Source of the DNA: JBICIG01 sp043101605
GTDB taxonomy: Bacteria; Planctomycetota; Phycisphaerae; Phycisphaerales; UBA1924
NCBI GenBank assembly: GCA_043101605.1
Contig: JBICIG010000017.1
Span: 1 to 64,000, forward strand
DNA: 64,000 nt
Direction of reading: 5' to 3'
The position numbers and the translations under genes are program-made. The notes below the pieces were generated by a model that ran no database searches, was not told the DNA's origin, and was given only the letters and a program-made list of their open reading frames with translations. Positions 49,857 to 58,248 of this stretch are shown here, piece by piece (position 1 is the stretch's first letter; every line of letters starts with the position of its first letter).

Positions 49857-51245
49857 ATGATGACCGCGGCGACGATCAACGAGGCGAAGTTTGTGTGGGA
49901 ACCCCAGCCGGCCGGGCAGGCGTTGGTGAACGAGTTGCTCGGGCGGTTCCTGGCCGAGTGCGCGCAGACGCGTGACCTGGTCGAGCGCATGAAGGCACAG
50001 GCCGGGACGCGTTTGTTCGACTGGATCGATCATCTGCGCGTGCCGGCGGGCGATCAGATCCGTGCGATGCTGCGCGAGGTCGGGTTCGTGAATCGCCCGG
50101 TGCCCGGCGCGGCCGAGCGGTATGTGCACGAGGGCGCGACCTTCGCGCCGATCATTCTGACCCAGAGCCCGGTGATGACGCTGGGGATCAAGGTCGATTC
50201 GGTCGCGGACTTCGCCGCGGCCCAGCAGCTCAGCGACGATCAGCCGATTATCGGCGAGCCGATGAGCCCGCTGCGGTTCGTGGTCGCGTTCCGCACGGAG
50301 AAGACCGAACTGGTTGCGGTGGAACGGCACGGGCACCGCGGGTTCAGCGTGCCGACCTACGACGCCGAGCGCGCGGTCGCGGCGATGAAGCACCTCGAGG
50401 CGTTCCGGCGTCGGCGCCGGACCTGGCCCAGCGAGGAACAGGCATTCGACCACGCCAAGTTCCTGGCGAGCGAGGCGATCGCGGTCCTGGGGAGGGACTT
50501 CGCGTGCGACCTGGTCTTCGCGGCCGAGCGTGATTACTGGATGCGCCGCAACACCGCGGCCCGCGTGCAATACGCCCGGCAGAGCTCGCTCGGGCTGGGC
50601 TGGGCGAACCACGACCACCATACCTTTCGGTCCACGCGGCGAAACTTCCACCGGCTGATCGAGCTGCTGGAGATGCTCGGGTTCTTCTGCCGCGAGCGGT
50701 TCTACGCCGGGGCCGAGGCGGGTTGGGGCGCGCAGGTGCTCGAGCAGCCCGAGACGCGGATCGTGATCTTCGCGGATGTTGATCTCGCCGAGGAAGAGGT
50801 GCAGGGCGACTTTGCGCACGAGGGGCTGACCGGGTTCGCGCCGGGGCGGAACACGCTCGGCACGGTGGGGCTGTGGTGCGCGCTCCACGGCGAATCGGCG
50901 CTCGAGGGCGGGCTCCATCACCTCGAGTGCGAGTTCGATCACGAGGCGCTGACCGACCAGCTCGGGCGGAGCGGCATCGGGATGATGGCGCGCTTCACCG
51001 ACTTCCCGTTCCTCAAGCAGGCGTTCACCGAGGGCGAGCGCTGGCCGGTCAAGGAAGAGCGGCTGCGGTCGCTGCTGGACGCCGGGCACATCACGCCCGA
51101 GCAGGCCGAGGCATTCCGCAGGAACGGCGCGATCGGCTCGCACCTGGAGAACCTGGAGCGCAACGACGGGTACAAGGGCTTCAACCAGCGAGGCGTGAGC
51201 GACATCATCCAGCGGACCGATGCGCGTCGGCAGGTGATGGCCTGA
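49857..51245 (+). CDS. Unrecognised 462-aa protein, possible VOC-fold metalloenzyme
   Basis: 462-aa soluble protein that I do not recognise. The ATG at 49857 has GAGAGGG upstream. No signal peptide or membrane helix. The middle contains GLGWANHDHHTFRSTRRNF followed by LIELLEMLGFFCRERFYAG and a later acidic site, TRIVIFADVDLAEEE. This pattern of a His cluster, helix and strand resembles vicinal-oxygen-chelate (glyoxalase-like) domains. The N-terminal half has LFDWIDHLRVPAGDQIRAML and a second alpha/beta unit, and FAPIILTQSPVMTLGIKVDS could be its first strand pair. It may thus be a two-domain enzyme related to glyoxalase-fold dioxygenases. Confidence 0.72.
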   Translation: MMTAATINEAKFVWEPQPAGQALVNELLGRFLAECAQTRDLVERMKAQAGTRLFDWIDHLRVPAGDQIRAMLREVGFVNRPVPGAAERYVHEGATFAPIILTQSPVMTLGIKVDSVADFAAAQQLSDDQPIIGEPMSPLRFVVAFRTEKTELVAVERHGHRGFSVPTYDAERAVAAMKHLEAFRRRRRTWPSEEQAFDHAKFLASEAIAVLGRDFACDLVFAAERDYWMRRNTAARVQYARQSSLGLGWANHDHHTFRSTRRNFHRLIELLEMLGFFCRERFYAGAEAGWGAQVLEQPETRIVIFADVDLAEEEVQGDFAHEGLTGFAPGRNTLGTVGLWCALHGESALEGGLHHLECEFDHEALTDQLGRSGIGMMARFTDFPFLKQAFTEGERWPVKEERLRSLLDAGHITPEQAEAFRRNGAIGSHLENLERNDGYKGFNQRGVSDIIQRTDARRQVMA

Positions 51246-51266
51246 CCAGGCCACGGGCGGCGAGGC

Positions 51267-52688
51267 TTACTTCGCGCTGACCGTCAGTTCCGCCTTGGAT
51301 TCCTGCTTCTCGGCCTGCACATGCAGGCGCTGGGCGCGGTGGGCGGACCAGTCCTTGACGACGCGGTCGGGGCTGTCCGGGCCGTCGTGGATGCGGAGGA
51401 TGTCGTAGCGGTTGTCGCGCTGGGCGGGGACAAAGCCCGCGTCTCGGACGAGGCGGTTGAGCACGGCTTCGTCGAGGCAGTAGGTCGTGCCGGCGCTGGA
51501 GACGACATTCTCCTCCATCATCACGCTGCCCATGTCGTTAGCGCCGTAGAAGAGCGCCATCTGCCCGATGTGCGGGCCCATGGTCACCCAGCTCGAGCCG
51601 ATCGAATAGACATTGTCGAGCATCAGGCGGCTGATCGCCTGCGTGCGGAGGTACTCGCTCGAACCGGCCATGCGGATGCGCCGGCCGAACTCCGCGTGCG
51701 CCTTCGGATCGCCCGTGCCTTCGAGATCCGCGACGACATCGCCCGGGAACGGGCCCTCGTCGCCGTCGCGTGCGCCCCAGTCGGGCACGCGACCGAGCGG
51801 CGTGTTCTCGCGCTGGAAGGGCCAGGAGATGAACGCCTTGTAGTGGCCCATCGGCGTTTCGGTCCGCTTCGACTCGGCGAGCACGCGGTCCTGCCAGCGG
51901 CGGACGAGCGCCATGTGGTGCACGCGGTCGGCGTACCCCTCAATGTGCCCGAACATCATCGTGGCGCTGGTGAAGAGCCCGAGCGTGTGCGCGACATACA
52001 TGCAGGTCAGCCACGCGTCGGCGTCGCACTTGCCGAGCCCGATCTTGCGGCGGACGGGATGGCTGAAGATCTCGCCCCCGCCGCCGGGCAGCGAGTCGAG
52101 CCCCGCGTCGACGAGCTTCTCCATCACCCAGCGGATCTTCGCTTCGAGCGAATCGCCCGGAGGGTTGAAGAACTCGACGAACTCGATGAACTCCGGCGGG
52201 CTGAACGCGTGGACATGCACGCCCGGGAACTTGTCCTTGATCGAGTGCAGCAGGTCGATGTACCAGCCGAGGGGCAGGGCGGGGTTCATGCCGCCCTGCA
52301 TGAGGATCTGCGTGCCGCCGATCTCGACGAGCTCGGCGATCTTGTCGTGGATCGCGCCCGGATCGAGGGTGTACGAGTCGTGGTCGGTCGCGTCGCGGCG
52401 GAAGGCGCAGAAGGTGCACTTGGCGGTGCAGACATTGGTGTAGTTGATGTTGCGGTCGATGACATAGGTGCGGAGCGTGTTGCCGTGGATCTGTCGGCAG
52501 CGTGCGTCGGCCCATCGGCCGAGTTCGAGCAGCGGCATGTCGCGGAAGAGCTCGAGCCCCTGCGCCGGGGTGAGCCGGGCCTCGCCTCGCACGACTGCCG
52601 AGAGCAGACCGGCATCCCGGGCCGGGAGGTCCGGAAACTCCGGGAGGGAGGGATTGGCAATCGGCGATCGTTCGGCGATTTCAATCAT
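51267..52688 (-). CDS. mqnC: Cyclic dehypoxanthinyl futalosine synthase MqnC
   Basis: 473-aa radical SAM enzyme of the futalosine route to menaquinone. The cluster motif is CTAKCTFC following the typical RNINYTNV; related marks are TQILMQGGMNPALPL, AFSPPEFIEF, DSLPGGGGEIF, SATMMFGHIEGYADR, FISWPFQRENTPLG and a final GANDMGSVMMEENVVSSAG. These fit MqnC better than MqnE. It is about 100 residues longer than usual, mainly through N- and C-terminal extensions and an Asp/Gly-rich insert near residue 290. Menaquinone would serve the ACIII chain in this window. Confidence 0.9.
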   Translation of the reverse strand: MIEIAERSPIANPSLPEFPDLPARDAGLLSAVVRGEARLTPAQGLELFRDMPLLELGRWADARCRQIHGNTLRTYVIDRNINYTNVCTAKCTFCAFRRDATDHDSYTLDPGAIHDKIAELVEIGGTQILMQGGMNPALPLGWYIDLLHSIKDKFPGVHVHAFSPPEFIEFVEFFNPPGDSLEAKIRWVMEKLVDAGLDSLPGGGGEIFSHPVRRKIGLGKCDADAWLTCMYVAHTLGLFTSATMMFGHIEGYADRVHHMALVRRWQDRVLAESKRTETPMGHYKAFISWPFQRENTPLGRVPDWGARDGDEGPFPGDVVADLEGTGDPKAHAEFGRRIRMAGSSEYLRTQAISRLMLDNVYSIGSSWVTMGPHIGQMALFYGANDMGSVMMEENVVSSAGTTYCLDEAVLNRLVRDAGFVPAQRDNRYDILRIHDGPDSPDRVVKDWSAHRAQRLHVQAEKQESKAELTVSAK

Positions 52689-52692
52689 TACT

Positions 52693-52712
52693 GAAACTAT
52701 ACCGTGTCAAGA
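52693..52712 (-). promoter_or_regulatory. Possible promoter elements before mqnC
   Basis: On the minus strand, TTGACA (52705-52710) and TATAGT (52696-52701) lie just upstream of the mqnC ATG in an AT-richer pocket. Their spacing is too short for one -35/-10 pair, so only one is likely used; TATAGT as a -10 would give a nearly leaderless message. Weak evidence. Confidence 0.25.
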
Positions 52713-52836
52713 CTTGGTTGGCGAGGGAATCAGGTCCGAAATCGATGGTCCCGCGGCGGATCAAAGCGCACCTTGAGATCGGCTTGGGACCACCCTCGCC
52801 GGATCGGCGGCCCACGAGGACCCGGGGAGGATCGCG

Positions 52837-53460
52837 ATGCGGGCGGAACTTGGAGCGGCGGTGGTCGGGTCGGTCTTGCTCGCGGCGACTCCGGGGGCCC
52901 ACGGCATCGAGCGGATCGGGTTCACCTTCGACGAGGCGCCGTCGACCATCGGCGGTTTCGGTGGCAGCGGGGCGGCGCAGACCTTCCGCGTCGCCGAGGG
53001 CGGGACGCTCAAGTCGCTGGAATTCTGGATGTGGTCCGTGGTTCCGCCGCGCGACCCGCCGCCCGCGTTCGATCTTGAGATCTACCACTGGAACGGGACC
53101 GACATCGGCGCGGAGATCTGGTCGGCGCGTGTGGATTCGCTGCCCATCCTGGCACAGGGCACGACGGCGACGCAGCAGAACACCAGCACGCTTCTCTCGA
53201 CCGGGATGGTCGACATCCCCGCGGGGGACTTCCTGATCTGGTGGCATGTGACCGGCTCGGGCTTCTCTGCGCCGCTGATCCGCTATTCACCCGCCAACGC
53301 CTACGCCGACGGGCGCGCGCTGACGCGTGGCTCGGGCAGTTGGGTTTCGCTCGGCAGCGTGAACAACGATCTTGCGTTCATTGTCGAAGTGGTGCCCGCG
53401 CCCTCCGGTGCCGCGGTGCTGGGGATGGGTGCTTTGGCGGCACTGCGGCGTCGGCGCTGA
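52837..53460 (+). CDS. Secreted protein with PEP-CTERM-like sorting signal
   Basis: 207-aa exported protein. A signal peptide (VVGSVLLAATPGAHG, about residues 9-23) leads a beta-rich domain with many Gly, Ser and Trp residues (IYHWNGTDIGAEIWSARVD). The C-terminus has the tripartite sorting pattern VPAPSG, a hydrophobic helix (AAVLGMGALAAL) and an Arg cluster. This is the variant of the PEP-CTERM signal common in Planctomycetota, processed by exosortase-type systems. None of those enzymes is in the window. Function unknown. Confidence 0.82.
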   Translation: MRAELGAAVVGSVLLAATPGAHGIERIGFTFDEAPSTIGGFGGSGAAQTFRVAEGGTLKSLEFWMWSVVPPRDPPPAFDLEIYHWNGTDIGAEIWSARVDSLPILAQGTTATQQNTSTLLSTGMVDIPAGDFLIWWHVTGSGFSAPLIRYSPANAYADGRALTRGSGSWVSLGSVNNDLAFIVEVVPAPSGAAVLGMGALAALRRRR

Positions 53461-53513
53461 TCGTCGGCGGCTTCGCACGGACTTGATCGTCGGCGAGCGG
53501 TTTTGGCGAAGGA

Positions 53514-55046
53514 TCAGCCCCGCGGCGCTCGCCCGCCCGCCTCGGCAAGATCCCGGTCGACGCCCTCGAGTCTCGCCTGTCCCGTCTTGTCGGCGAGGCT
53601 GACGACGACCGCGACGAGGCCCGAGACGAGGAACGCCGGGAGCATGACATCGAGCGCCCCGAGGTAGCCCGGGCCGGCGTCGAAGCCGACGGCGGCCATC
53701 AGAGGCGGGGCGGCGAACTTGAAGAAGGGCACGCTGACGAAGCCCGCGACCATCGCGCACTTGGCGCCGAGGCTCGTGAGCTTCGACCAGAACAGGCTCA
53801 GGATGATCGTGGGGCAGAAGGTCGCGGCGATGCCGGACCACCCGAAGATGATCGTCCAGAAGATGCCCTGGTCTTTGTCGTAGAGCATGATGCCCACGCC
53901 CAGCACGAACGCGACGATCGCCAGGATCAGCGTGAGACGGCGGCTGGCGCCCATGAGTTGCCGGTCGGACATGTCCGGGTGGCGGGTCTTCTGCCAGTAG
54001 TCGCGCACCGCGGCGCTGGACGCGACGACCAGCAGCGAGTCGATGGTCGACATGATCGCGCTGAGCACCATCGCGATGAACAGCCCGGTAAAGAACGCCG
54101 GCAGCAGTGTCTCGCTCATGAAGGGCAGGATGCTTTCCTTGACGAGCGTGACATCCATGCCCGTCTCGCTCCCGAGATCGCCCGGGGTGAACAGGGCGCG
54201 ACCGATGATGCCCACCAGCACCGCGCCCGAATCGGCGAGGATCGTCCAGACGAGCGCCACGCCGGCGCCCGGGAGCAGTTCCTTCTCCGACCGCAGCGAG
54301 ATGAAGCGCACGAAGACCTGCGGCGAGCCCAGGAACCCGAGACCGATCGCGCAGAACCCCAGGATGGTGAAGATCGTCATGGGCGTCCACCCGCCGGTGG
54401 ACGGAGCGGCGGCGCCGGTCTCGGGATCGACCGGGCCGGGCCCGTGCAGGGTGAGCAGGTGCGGGTCGATGTTGCGGAGCGTCTCGACGATGCTCAGGTC
54501 GCCCGTGAAGTGGAAGAAGCCGATCAGCGGCAGCGCGACGAGCCCGAGCCCCATCAGGGAGCCCTGAAAGACATCCGACCAGACGACCGCGGTGAACCCG
54601 CCCTGGGTGATGTAGAAAAGCACGACGAGGAAGCCGATGGTGGCGCCGAGGTAGTGGTTCCAGCCGAGAAAGTCGAAGAACGCGCCGCCCGCGGCGTGGA
54701 CCTGGGCCGCGGCGTAGATCGGCACGAAGATCACCAGCGCGCCCGCGGCGATCAGGCGGAGCCAGTGCCCCGAATCGCGGAAGCGAGCTTCGAGGTAGTC
54801 GGGCACCGTGATCGAGTCGTACTTGTCGGTCAGGCGCTTGAAGCGCCGGGCGAGCAGCAGCCAGGCACCTGCGACGCCCAGGACCTCGCCCAGGACGACC
54901 CAGAACGCCTGCACACCCACGGCGTAGCCCATGCCGGTGAGCCCGAGGAGCAGCCACGCCGACTCGCCCGTGGCGCGCGCCGAGAACGCGACATTGATGA
55001 ACCCGAGGCGTTTGCCGCTGGCGAAGTAGTCGCGGATGTCGCGCAT
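53514..55046 (-). CDS. Sodium:solute symporter family protein
   Basis: 510-aa polytopic Na+-coupled transporter of the SSS (proline/pantothenate-like) family. Family segments are SARATGESAWLLLGLTG in helix 2, the GGFTAVVWSDVFQGSLM region, and FIAMVLSAIMSTIDSLLVVA with the Na+-site Ser residues. At least eleven helices are visible from this start. The first helix of the family (LLKLLAVVLYCGILLLIGYL) is encoded in frame upstream of this ATG, back to about 55133. No ATG, GTG or TTG lies at its head, but GGGAGG precedes an ATC there. The true protein therefore probably starts near 55133. The substrate is not predictable. Confidence 0.88.
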   Translation of the reverse strand: MRDIRDYFASGKRLGFINVAFSARATGESAWLLLGLTGMGYAVGVQAFWVVLGEVLGVAGAWLLLARRFKRLTDKYDSITVPDYLEARFRDSGHWLRLIAAGALVIFVPIYAAAQVHAAGGAFFDFLGWNHYLGATIGFLVVLFYITQGGFTAVVWSDVFQGSLMGLGLVALPLIGFFHFTGDLSIVETLRNIDPHLLTLHGPGPVDPETGAAAPSTGGWTPMTIFTILGFCAIGLGFLGSPQVFVRFISLRSEKELLPGAGVALVWTILADSGAVLVGIIGRALFTPGDLGSETGMDVTLVKESILPFMSETLLPAFFTGLFIAMVLSAIMSTIDSLLVVASSAAVRDYWQKTRHPDMSDRQLMGASRRLTLILAIVAFVLGVGIMLYDKDQGIFWTIIFGWSGIAATFCPTIILSLFWSKLTSLGAKCAMVAGFVSVPFFKFAAPPLMAAVGFDAGPGYLGALDVMLPAFLVSGLVAVVVSLADKTGQARLEGVDRDLAEAGGRAPRG

Positions 55047-55232
55047 CCGCTTGGAGGCGAGGTAGCCGATCAGCAGCAGGATGCCGCAATAGAGAACGAC
55101 CGCGAGGAGCTTGAGCAGGCTCTCGGTGTCGATGACGCACCTCCCGTGGGCTGGTCGTCGCTTCGGATCAGAGAAGCGGCGAGCCTAGCCGAAACGCGTG
55201 ATGCGTGCGCGCGGCGGGTTTTTTGCGAAAAC

Positions 55233-56219
55233 TCAGCCGCGCGGATGGAACTTCTTGTGCGTGCTCTTGAGGTGCGAGCGGTCGACATGCGTGTAGACCT
55301 GTGTCGTGCCGATGTCGGCGTGTCCGAGCAGGTCCTGCACGATGCGCAGATCCGCGCCGCCGATGAGCAGGTGCGTCGCGAAGCTGTGGCGCAGGGCGTG
55401 CGGATGGACCTTGCTCAGGCCCGCGCTCTTCGCGTGCTTCGTGACGATCTGCCACACCGCGACGCGCTCGATCGGACGGCCCGTGCGGGACAGGAAGACG
55501 CGTCCCTTGTCGCGCCCGTCGGGGCGGAGGAGAAGCGGGCGGCAGTCGCTGAGGTAGACGCGGAGCGCTTCGAGCGCCGGCGTGCCGATGGGCACCAGCC
55601 GCTGCTTGTCGCCCTTGCCCGTGACGCGAAGGGTTCCGATCTTCAGTTCGACATCCGAGAGCCCGATGGCGCCGACCTCGCTGGCGCGGAGCCCGGAGGC
55701 GTACATGAGCTCGAGCATGGCGCGGTCACGCCGCCACAGCGGGAGCGGGGGGGGCTTGCCCTCGATGAACGCCTCGGGTTTGGGCGCTTCGAGCAGCTTG
55801 CGCATCTGCGCGGGGCTGAGGACATGGGGCAGCTTCTTCCAGCGAGCGGGCTGGTCGAGGAAGTCGGCCGGGTTGTCCTCACGCCGACGCGTCGCGAGCA
55901 TCCAGCGGCAGAGGACGCGGATGGTCGCGATGTGCCGGGCGACGGTCGTCCCCGCCAGTTCGCGGTCACGCCGCAGCGACAGCACATGCTCGGCCAGGAG
56001 CTGGGGCGTCAGGTCGGCGATGCGGCGGGCGCCGGCTTCGGCGGCGTCCAGCAGCAGGTCCCGCAGGTCGCGGGCGTACGCCTCGAGCGTCGCCTTGCTC
56101 AGCCCGCACTCAACGCGGAGGAAGATCGCAAAGTCGCGGCGGAGGTCGTCGAGTTCCGGCCCCCACACGGGGAACCCGTGGTCGTCGGTGGTCGGGTCGT
56201 TGGGCGAGGGGCGCGGCAT
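55233..56219 (-). CDS. xerD: Tyrosine recombinase, XerD/XerC type
   Basis: 328-aa site-specific recombinase. The SAM-like N-terminal domain (about 24-115) includes FLRVECGLSKATLEAYARDL. Catalytic residues are Arg in YASGLRASEV, the lysine region GKGDKQRLVPI, His-x-x-Arg in HALRHSFATHLL, and the terminal LLGHADIGTTQVYTHV with its nucleophilic tyrosine. Length fits chromosome-dimer-resolving Xer proteins rather than phage integrases. The ATG at 56219 was chosen because upstream in-frame sequence runs into the flagellin terminator. Confidence 0.92.
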   Translation of the reverse strand: MPRPSPNDPTTDDHGFPVWGPELDDLRRDFAIFLRVECGLSKATLEAYARDLRDLLLDAAEAGARRIADLTPQLLAEHVLSLRRDRELAGTTVARHIATIRVLCRWMLATRRREDNPADFLDQPARWKKLPHVLSPAQMRKLLEAPKPEAFIEGKPPPLPLWRRDRAMLELMYASGLRASEVGAIGLSDVELKIGTLRVTGKGDKQRLVPIGTPALEALRVYLSDCRPLLLRPDGRDKGRVFLSRTGRPIERVAVWQIVTKHAKSAGLSKVHPHALRHSFATHLLIGGADLRIVQDLLGHADIGTTQVYTHVDRSHLKSTHKKFHPRG

Positions 56220-56300
56220 GCTGCTGGTCTGATCGTCCGGACGGACGCGGGTTCCGCAACGATTGGGGTCGAGGAGGCTTGGTCGACGCGCGGCGGACGC

Positions 56301-56340
56301 AGAAAGACACCGCCCCGACTCAGAGAGCCGGGGCGGCGGT
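56301..56340 (-). terminator. Rho-independent terminator of flagellin 1
   Basis: On the minus strand a GC-rich stem (56309-56317 with 56330-56340, one bulge) is followed by a T/C run (56301-56306 reversed), about 40 bases after the flagellin 1 stop. It separates the flagellar genes from the recombinase. Confidence 0.75.
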
Positions 56341-56376
56341 TGCATCAAGCGGGGGCCCCCGGTTGGGAGCCGGGCC

Positions 56377-57915
56377 TTAGCCGAGGAGCTGGAGGACGCT
56401 CTGCGGCTGGGCGTTGGCCTGGGCCAGGATGTTGGTCGAGGCCGAGGTCAGGATCTGCGAGCGGGTCAGCTCGGCGGTCTCGGAAGCGAAGTCCGCGTCG
56501 CGGATCACGCTCTGGGCGGCGGCCGAGTTCTCGACCGCGATGCCGAGGCTGCGGACGGTCGCCTGGATGGTGTTCTTCTGGAAGGCACCGAGGCGGCCGC
56601 GGAGACCAGAGACATCGGCGATGGCCTGGCTCACCACCTTCTGGGCGGTCTCGAGGTCGCCGTCGACCACATTGAGGCCCTTGCCCGAGCCGAGGTCGCT
56701 GAGGTAGAAGAACGAGCCGGCGCTGTCGGCGTCCTCGGACTTGCCGAGCTTGCGGGCGGCGACATCGCCGATGCCGAGCGAGACCTTGCCGGCGATGTCG
56801 ACCTTGGCGCCGAGCTGGAAGCTGGCCCCGCCGCCGTTGATGTTGAAGGCGGTGATGGAACCGAGCGACTGCGAGGCGCCTTCGGTCAGGGTGAGGCTGA
56901 CATCGAGGACATCGCTGTTGACGCGGATGGTGCGACCGTTGCTGGTCGCGGCGGTGCCGTTGATGTTGGCGCCGAGGTTCTGGCCCGAGTCGCGGACGCC
57001 GTTGCTGGCGGCGGCGAAGGTCGAGGTGGCCGAGCCCTGGAGGGTGCTCGCGTCGCCGTCCTCGAACTTGTAGATGCCGCCACCCTGGGCGTTGCCCTCG
57101 TTGACGACCTTGACGCTCACGAACTGGCTGGAGCCGAACTCGCTGCTGAGCAGGCTGACGCCGTTGGTGTCGGCCGACGCGGTGACGCCGGTGACATCGC
57201 TGAAGGTGTTGATCGCCGCGGCGATGTCGGCGTTGCTGGTGCCCGAGCTGAAGCTCAGCTCGCGGCTGCCCAGGGCGCCGGAGATCTCGATGGTGAACGC
57301 CGAGTTGGCGCCGTCGGCAGCGCCGGCGCCGCCGGTGTCCAGGTTCGCGCCGCCGAAGTCGAGGTAGAGCTGACCCTTCTGGGCCGACTGGGTGACGATG
57401 ACATCGACATCAAGCGAGTCGCCGGTGAACTTGGCGCCGTTGATGCTGAAGTCAGAGACGCTGGTCGAGACGCCCGAGGCCTGGAAGTCGAAGTTGCCGT
57501 TGAGCAGCTTGATGCCCTGGAAGCTGGTGTTCCCGGCGATGCGGTCGATGGTCTGGATGAGCGAGTCGATCTGGAGCTGGTTGGCTTCCTTCTCCTCGTT
57601 GCTCAGACCGGCCTGGCTGGCGGTCGAGGTGAGCAGGCCCTGGAGCTCGACGAGGAGGTTCGAGGCCTCCTGCAGACCGCCCTCGGCGATGTTCACGACC
57701 TGGTCGGCGCGCTCGGCGTTGGCGATCGCGTCGTTTGTCGCGGTTATGTCCGAACTAAGGTTCTCAGAAGCGATAAGGCCCGCGGGATCGTACTTGCCGA
57801 GGTTGATGCGAAGACCCGAGCTCAGACGCTCCAGCGTGCGGTTCAGGTTGAAGTTGTTGTTCCCAAGAACCCGCTGGGCGATGAGCGACTGCACATTCGT
57901 ATTGATCCGACTCAT
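56377..57915 (-). CDS. fliC: Flagellin 1
   Basis: 512-aa flagellar filament protein. The D0/D1 N-terminal domain begins MSRINTNVQSLIAQRVLGNN and has TLERLSSGLRINLGKYDPAG followed by LIASENLSSDI. The C-terminal domain ends with NSAAAQSVIRDADFASETAE, SQILTSASTNILAQANAQPQ and VLQLLG. The central variable part (about 150-400) contains Flagellin_IN-like modules such as AFTIEISGALGSRELSF. The ATG has GGAGG upstream, set inside the sequence TCACGGAGGA. Both flagellins are shown by their ends to be true flagellins, not hook proteins. Confidence 0.94.
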   Translation of the reverse strand: MSRINTNVQSLIAQRVLGNNNFNLNRTLERLSSGLRINLGKYDPAGLIASENLSSDITATNDAIANAERADQVVNIAEGGLQEASNLLVELQGLLTSTASQAGLSNEEKEANQLQIDSLIQTIDRIAGNTSFQGIKLLNGNFDFQASGVSTSVSDFSINGAKFTGDSLDVDVIVTQSAQKGQLYLDFGGANLDTGGAGAADGANSAFTIEISGALGSRELSFSSGTSNADIAAAINTFSDVTGVTASADTNGVSLLSSEFGSSQFVSVKVVNEGNAQGGGIYKFEDGDASTLQGSATSTFAAASNGVRDSGQNLGANINGTAATSNGRTIRVNSDVLDVSLTLTEGASQSLGSITAFNINGGGASFQLGAKVDIAGKVSLGIGDVAARKLGKSEDADSAGSFFYLSDLGSGKGLNVVDGDLETAQKVVSQAIADVSGLRGRLGAFQKNTIQATVRSLGIAVENSAAAQSVIRDADFASETAELTRSQILTSASTNILAQANAQPQSVLQLLG

Positions 57916-57919
57916 GGCG

Positions 57920-57929
57920 TCCTCCGTGA
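57920..57929 (-). promoter_or_regulatory. Predicted CsrA site over the flagellin 1 RBS
   Basis: TCACGGAGGA on the minus strand, four bases before the ATG, combines the Shine-Dalgarno sequence with the CsrA core pattern CANGGA. The identical ten bases precede flagellin 2. With csrA and fliW encoded next door, translational repression by CsrA is a reasonable prediction. Confidence 0.55.
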
Positions 57930-58100
57930 ACAGCTCTGGACGGCCGAGTGCCCGGTCGCGTCCGCGTGCGTGCTGTGCGGCCCTACTCGGCCTTTCCGTT
58001 TCCCGATCGCCGTCCACGACGCGTGGGCGGCTCGCCCGACCCGGATCCGTCCGGTGCCCGGCTTGATGCGTGCCCGTTCACCTCGCGGCGACGAGCGTCG

Positions 58101-58131
58101 GATCAATCGGCGGGCGCTGAACCCGGGTTGA
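58101..58131 (-). promoter_or_regulatory. Possible sigma-28-type promoter for flagellin 1
   Basis: On the minus strand TCAA (58128-58131) and GCCGATTG (58104-58111) are 16 bases apart, close to the flagellar sigma-28 pattern TAAA-N15-GCCGATAA. It lies about 190 bases before the flagellin 1 start, in the 333-base gap between the two flagellin genes. The -35 match is poor, so this is tentative. Apart from this and the flagellin 2 terminator, the gap shows no gene. Confidence 0.3.
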
Positions 58132-58186
58132 GTCACCGACCCCGAAAACGCCCTCGTTTGCCCGGGGCTCCCAGGCGGTGCGCACG

Positions 58187-58216
58187 AAAACGCCCCGGAT
58201 CAGGGATCCGGGGCGT
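58187..58216 (-). terminator. Rho-independent terminator of flagellin 2
   Basis: A 12-bp perfect stem (58190-58201 with 58205-58216, three-base loop) lies 33 bases after the flagellin 2 stop. On the minus strand it is followed by a short T run (from 58187-58190 reversed), so the two flagellin genes can be transcribed separately. Confidence 0.75.
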
Positions 58217-58248
58217 CGGGAGTGGGGCCCTTGTTGGGGGATACCGGA

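Noticed and set aside
55233..56219. Integrase of a mobile element
   Set aside because: Length and motifs fit a housekeeping Xer recombinase, and no attachment repeats, phage or plasmid genes are beside it.
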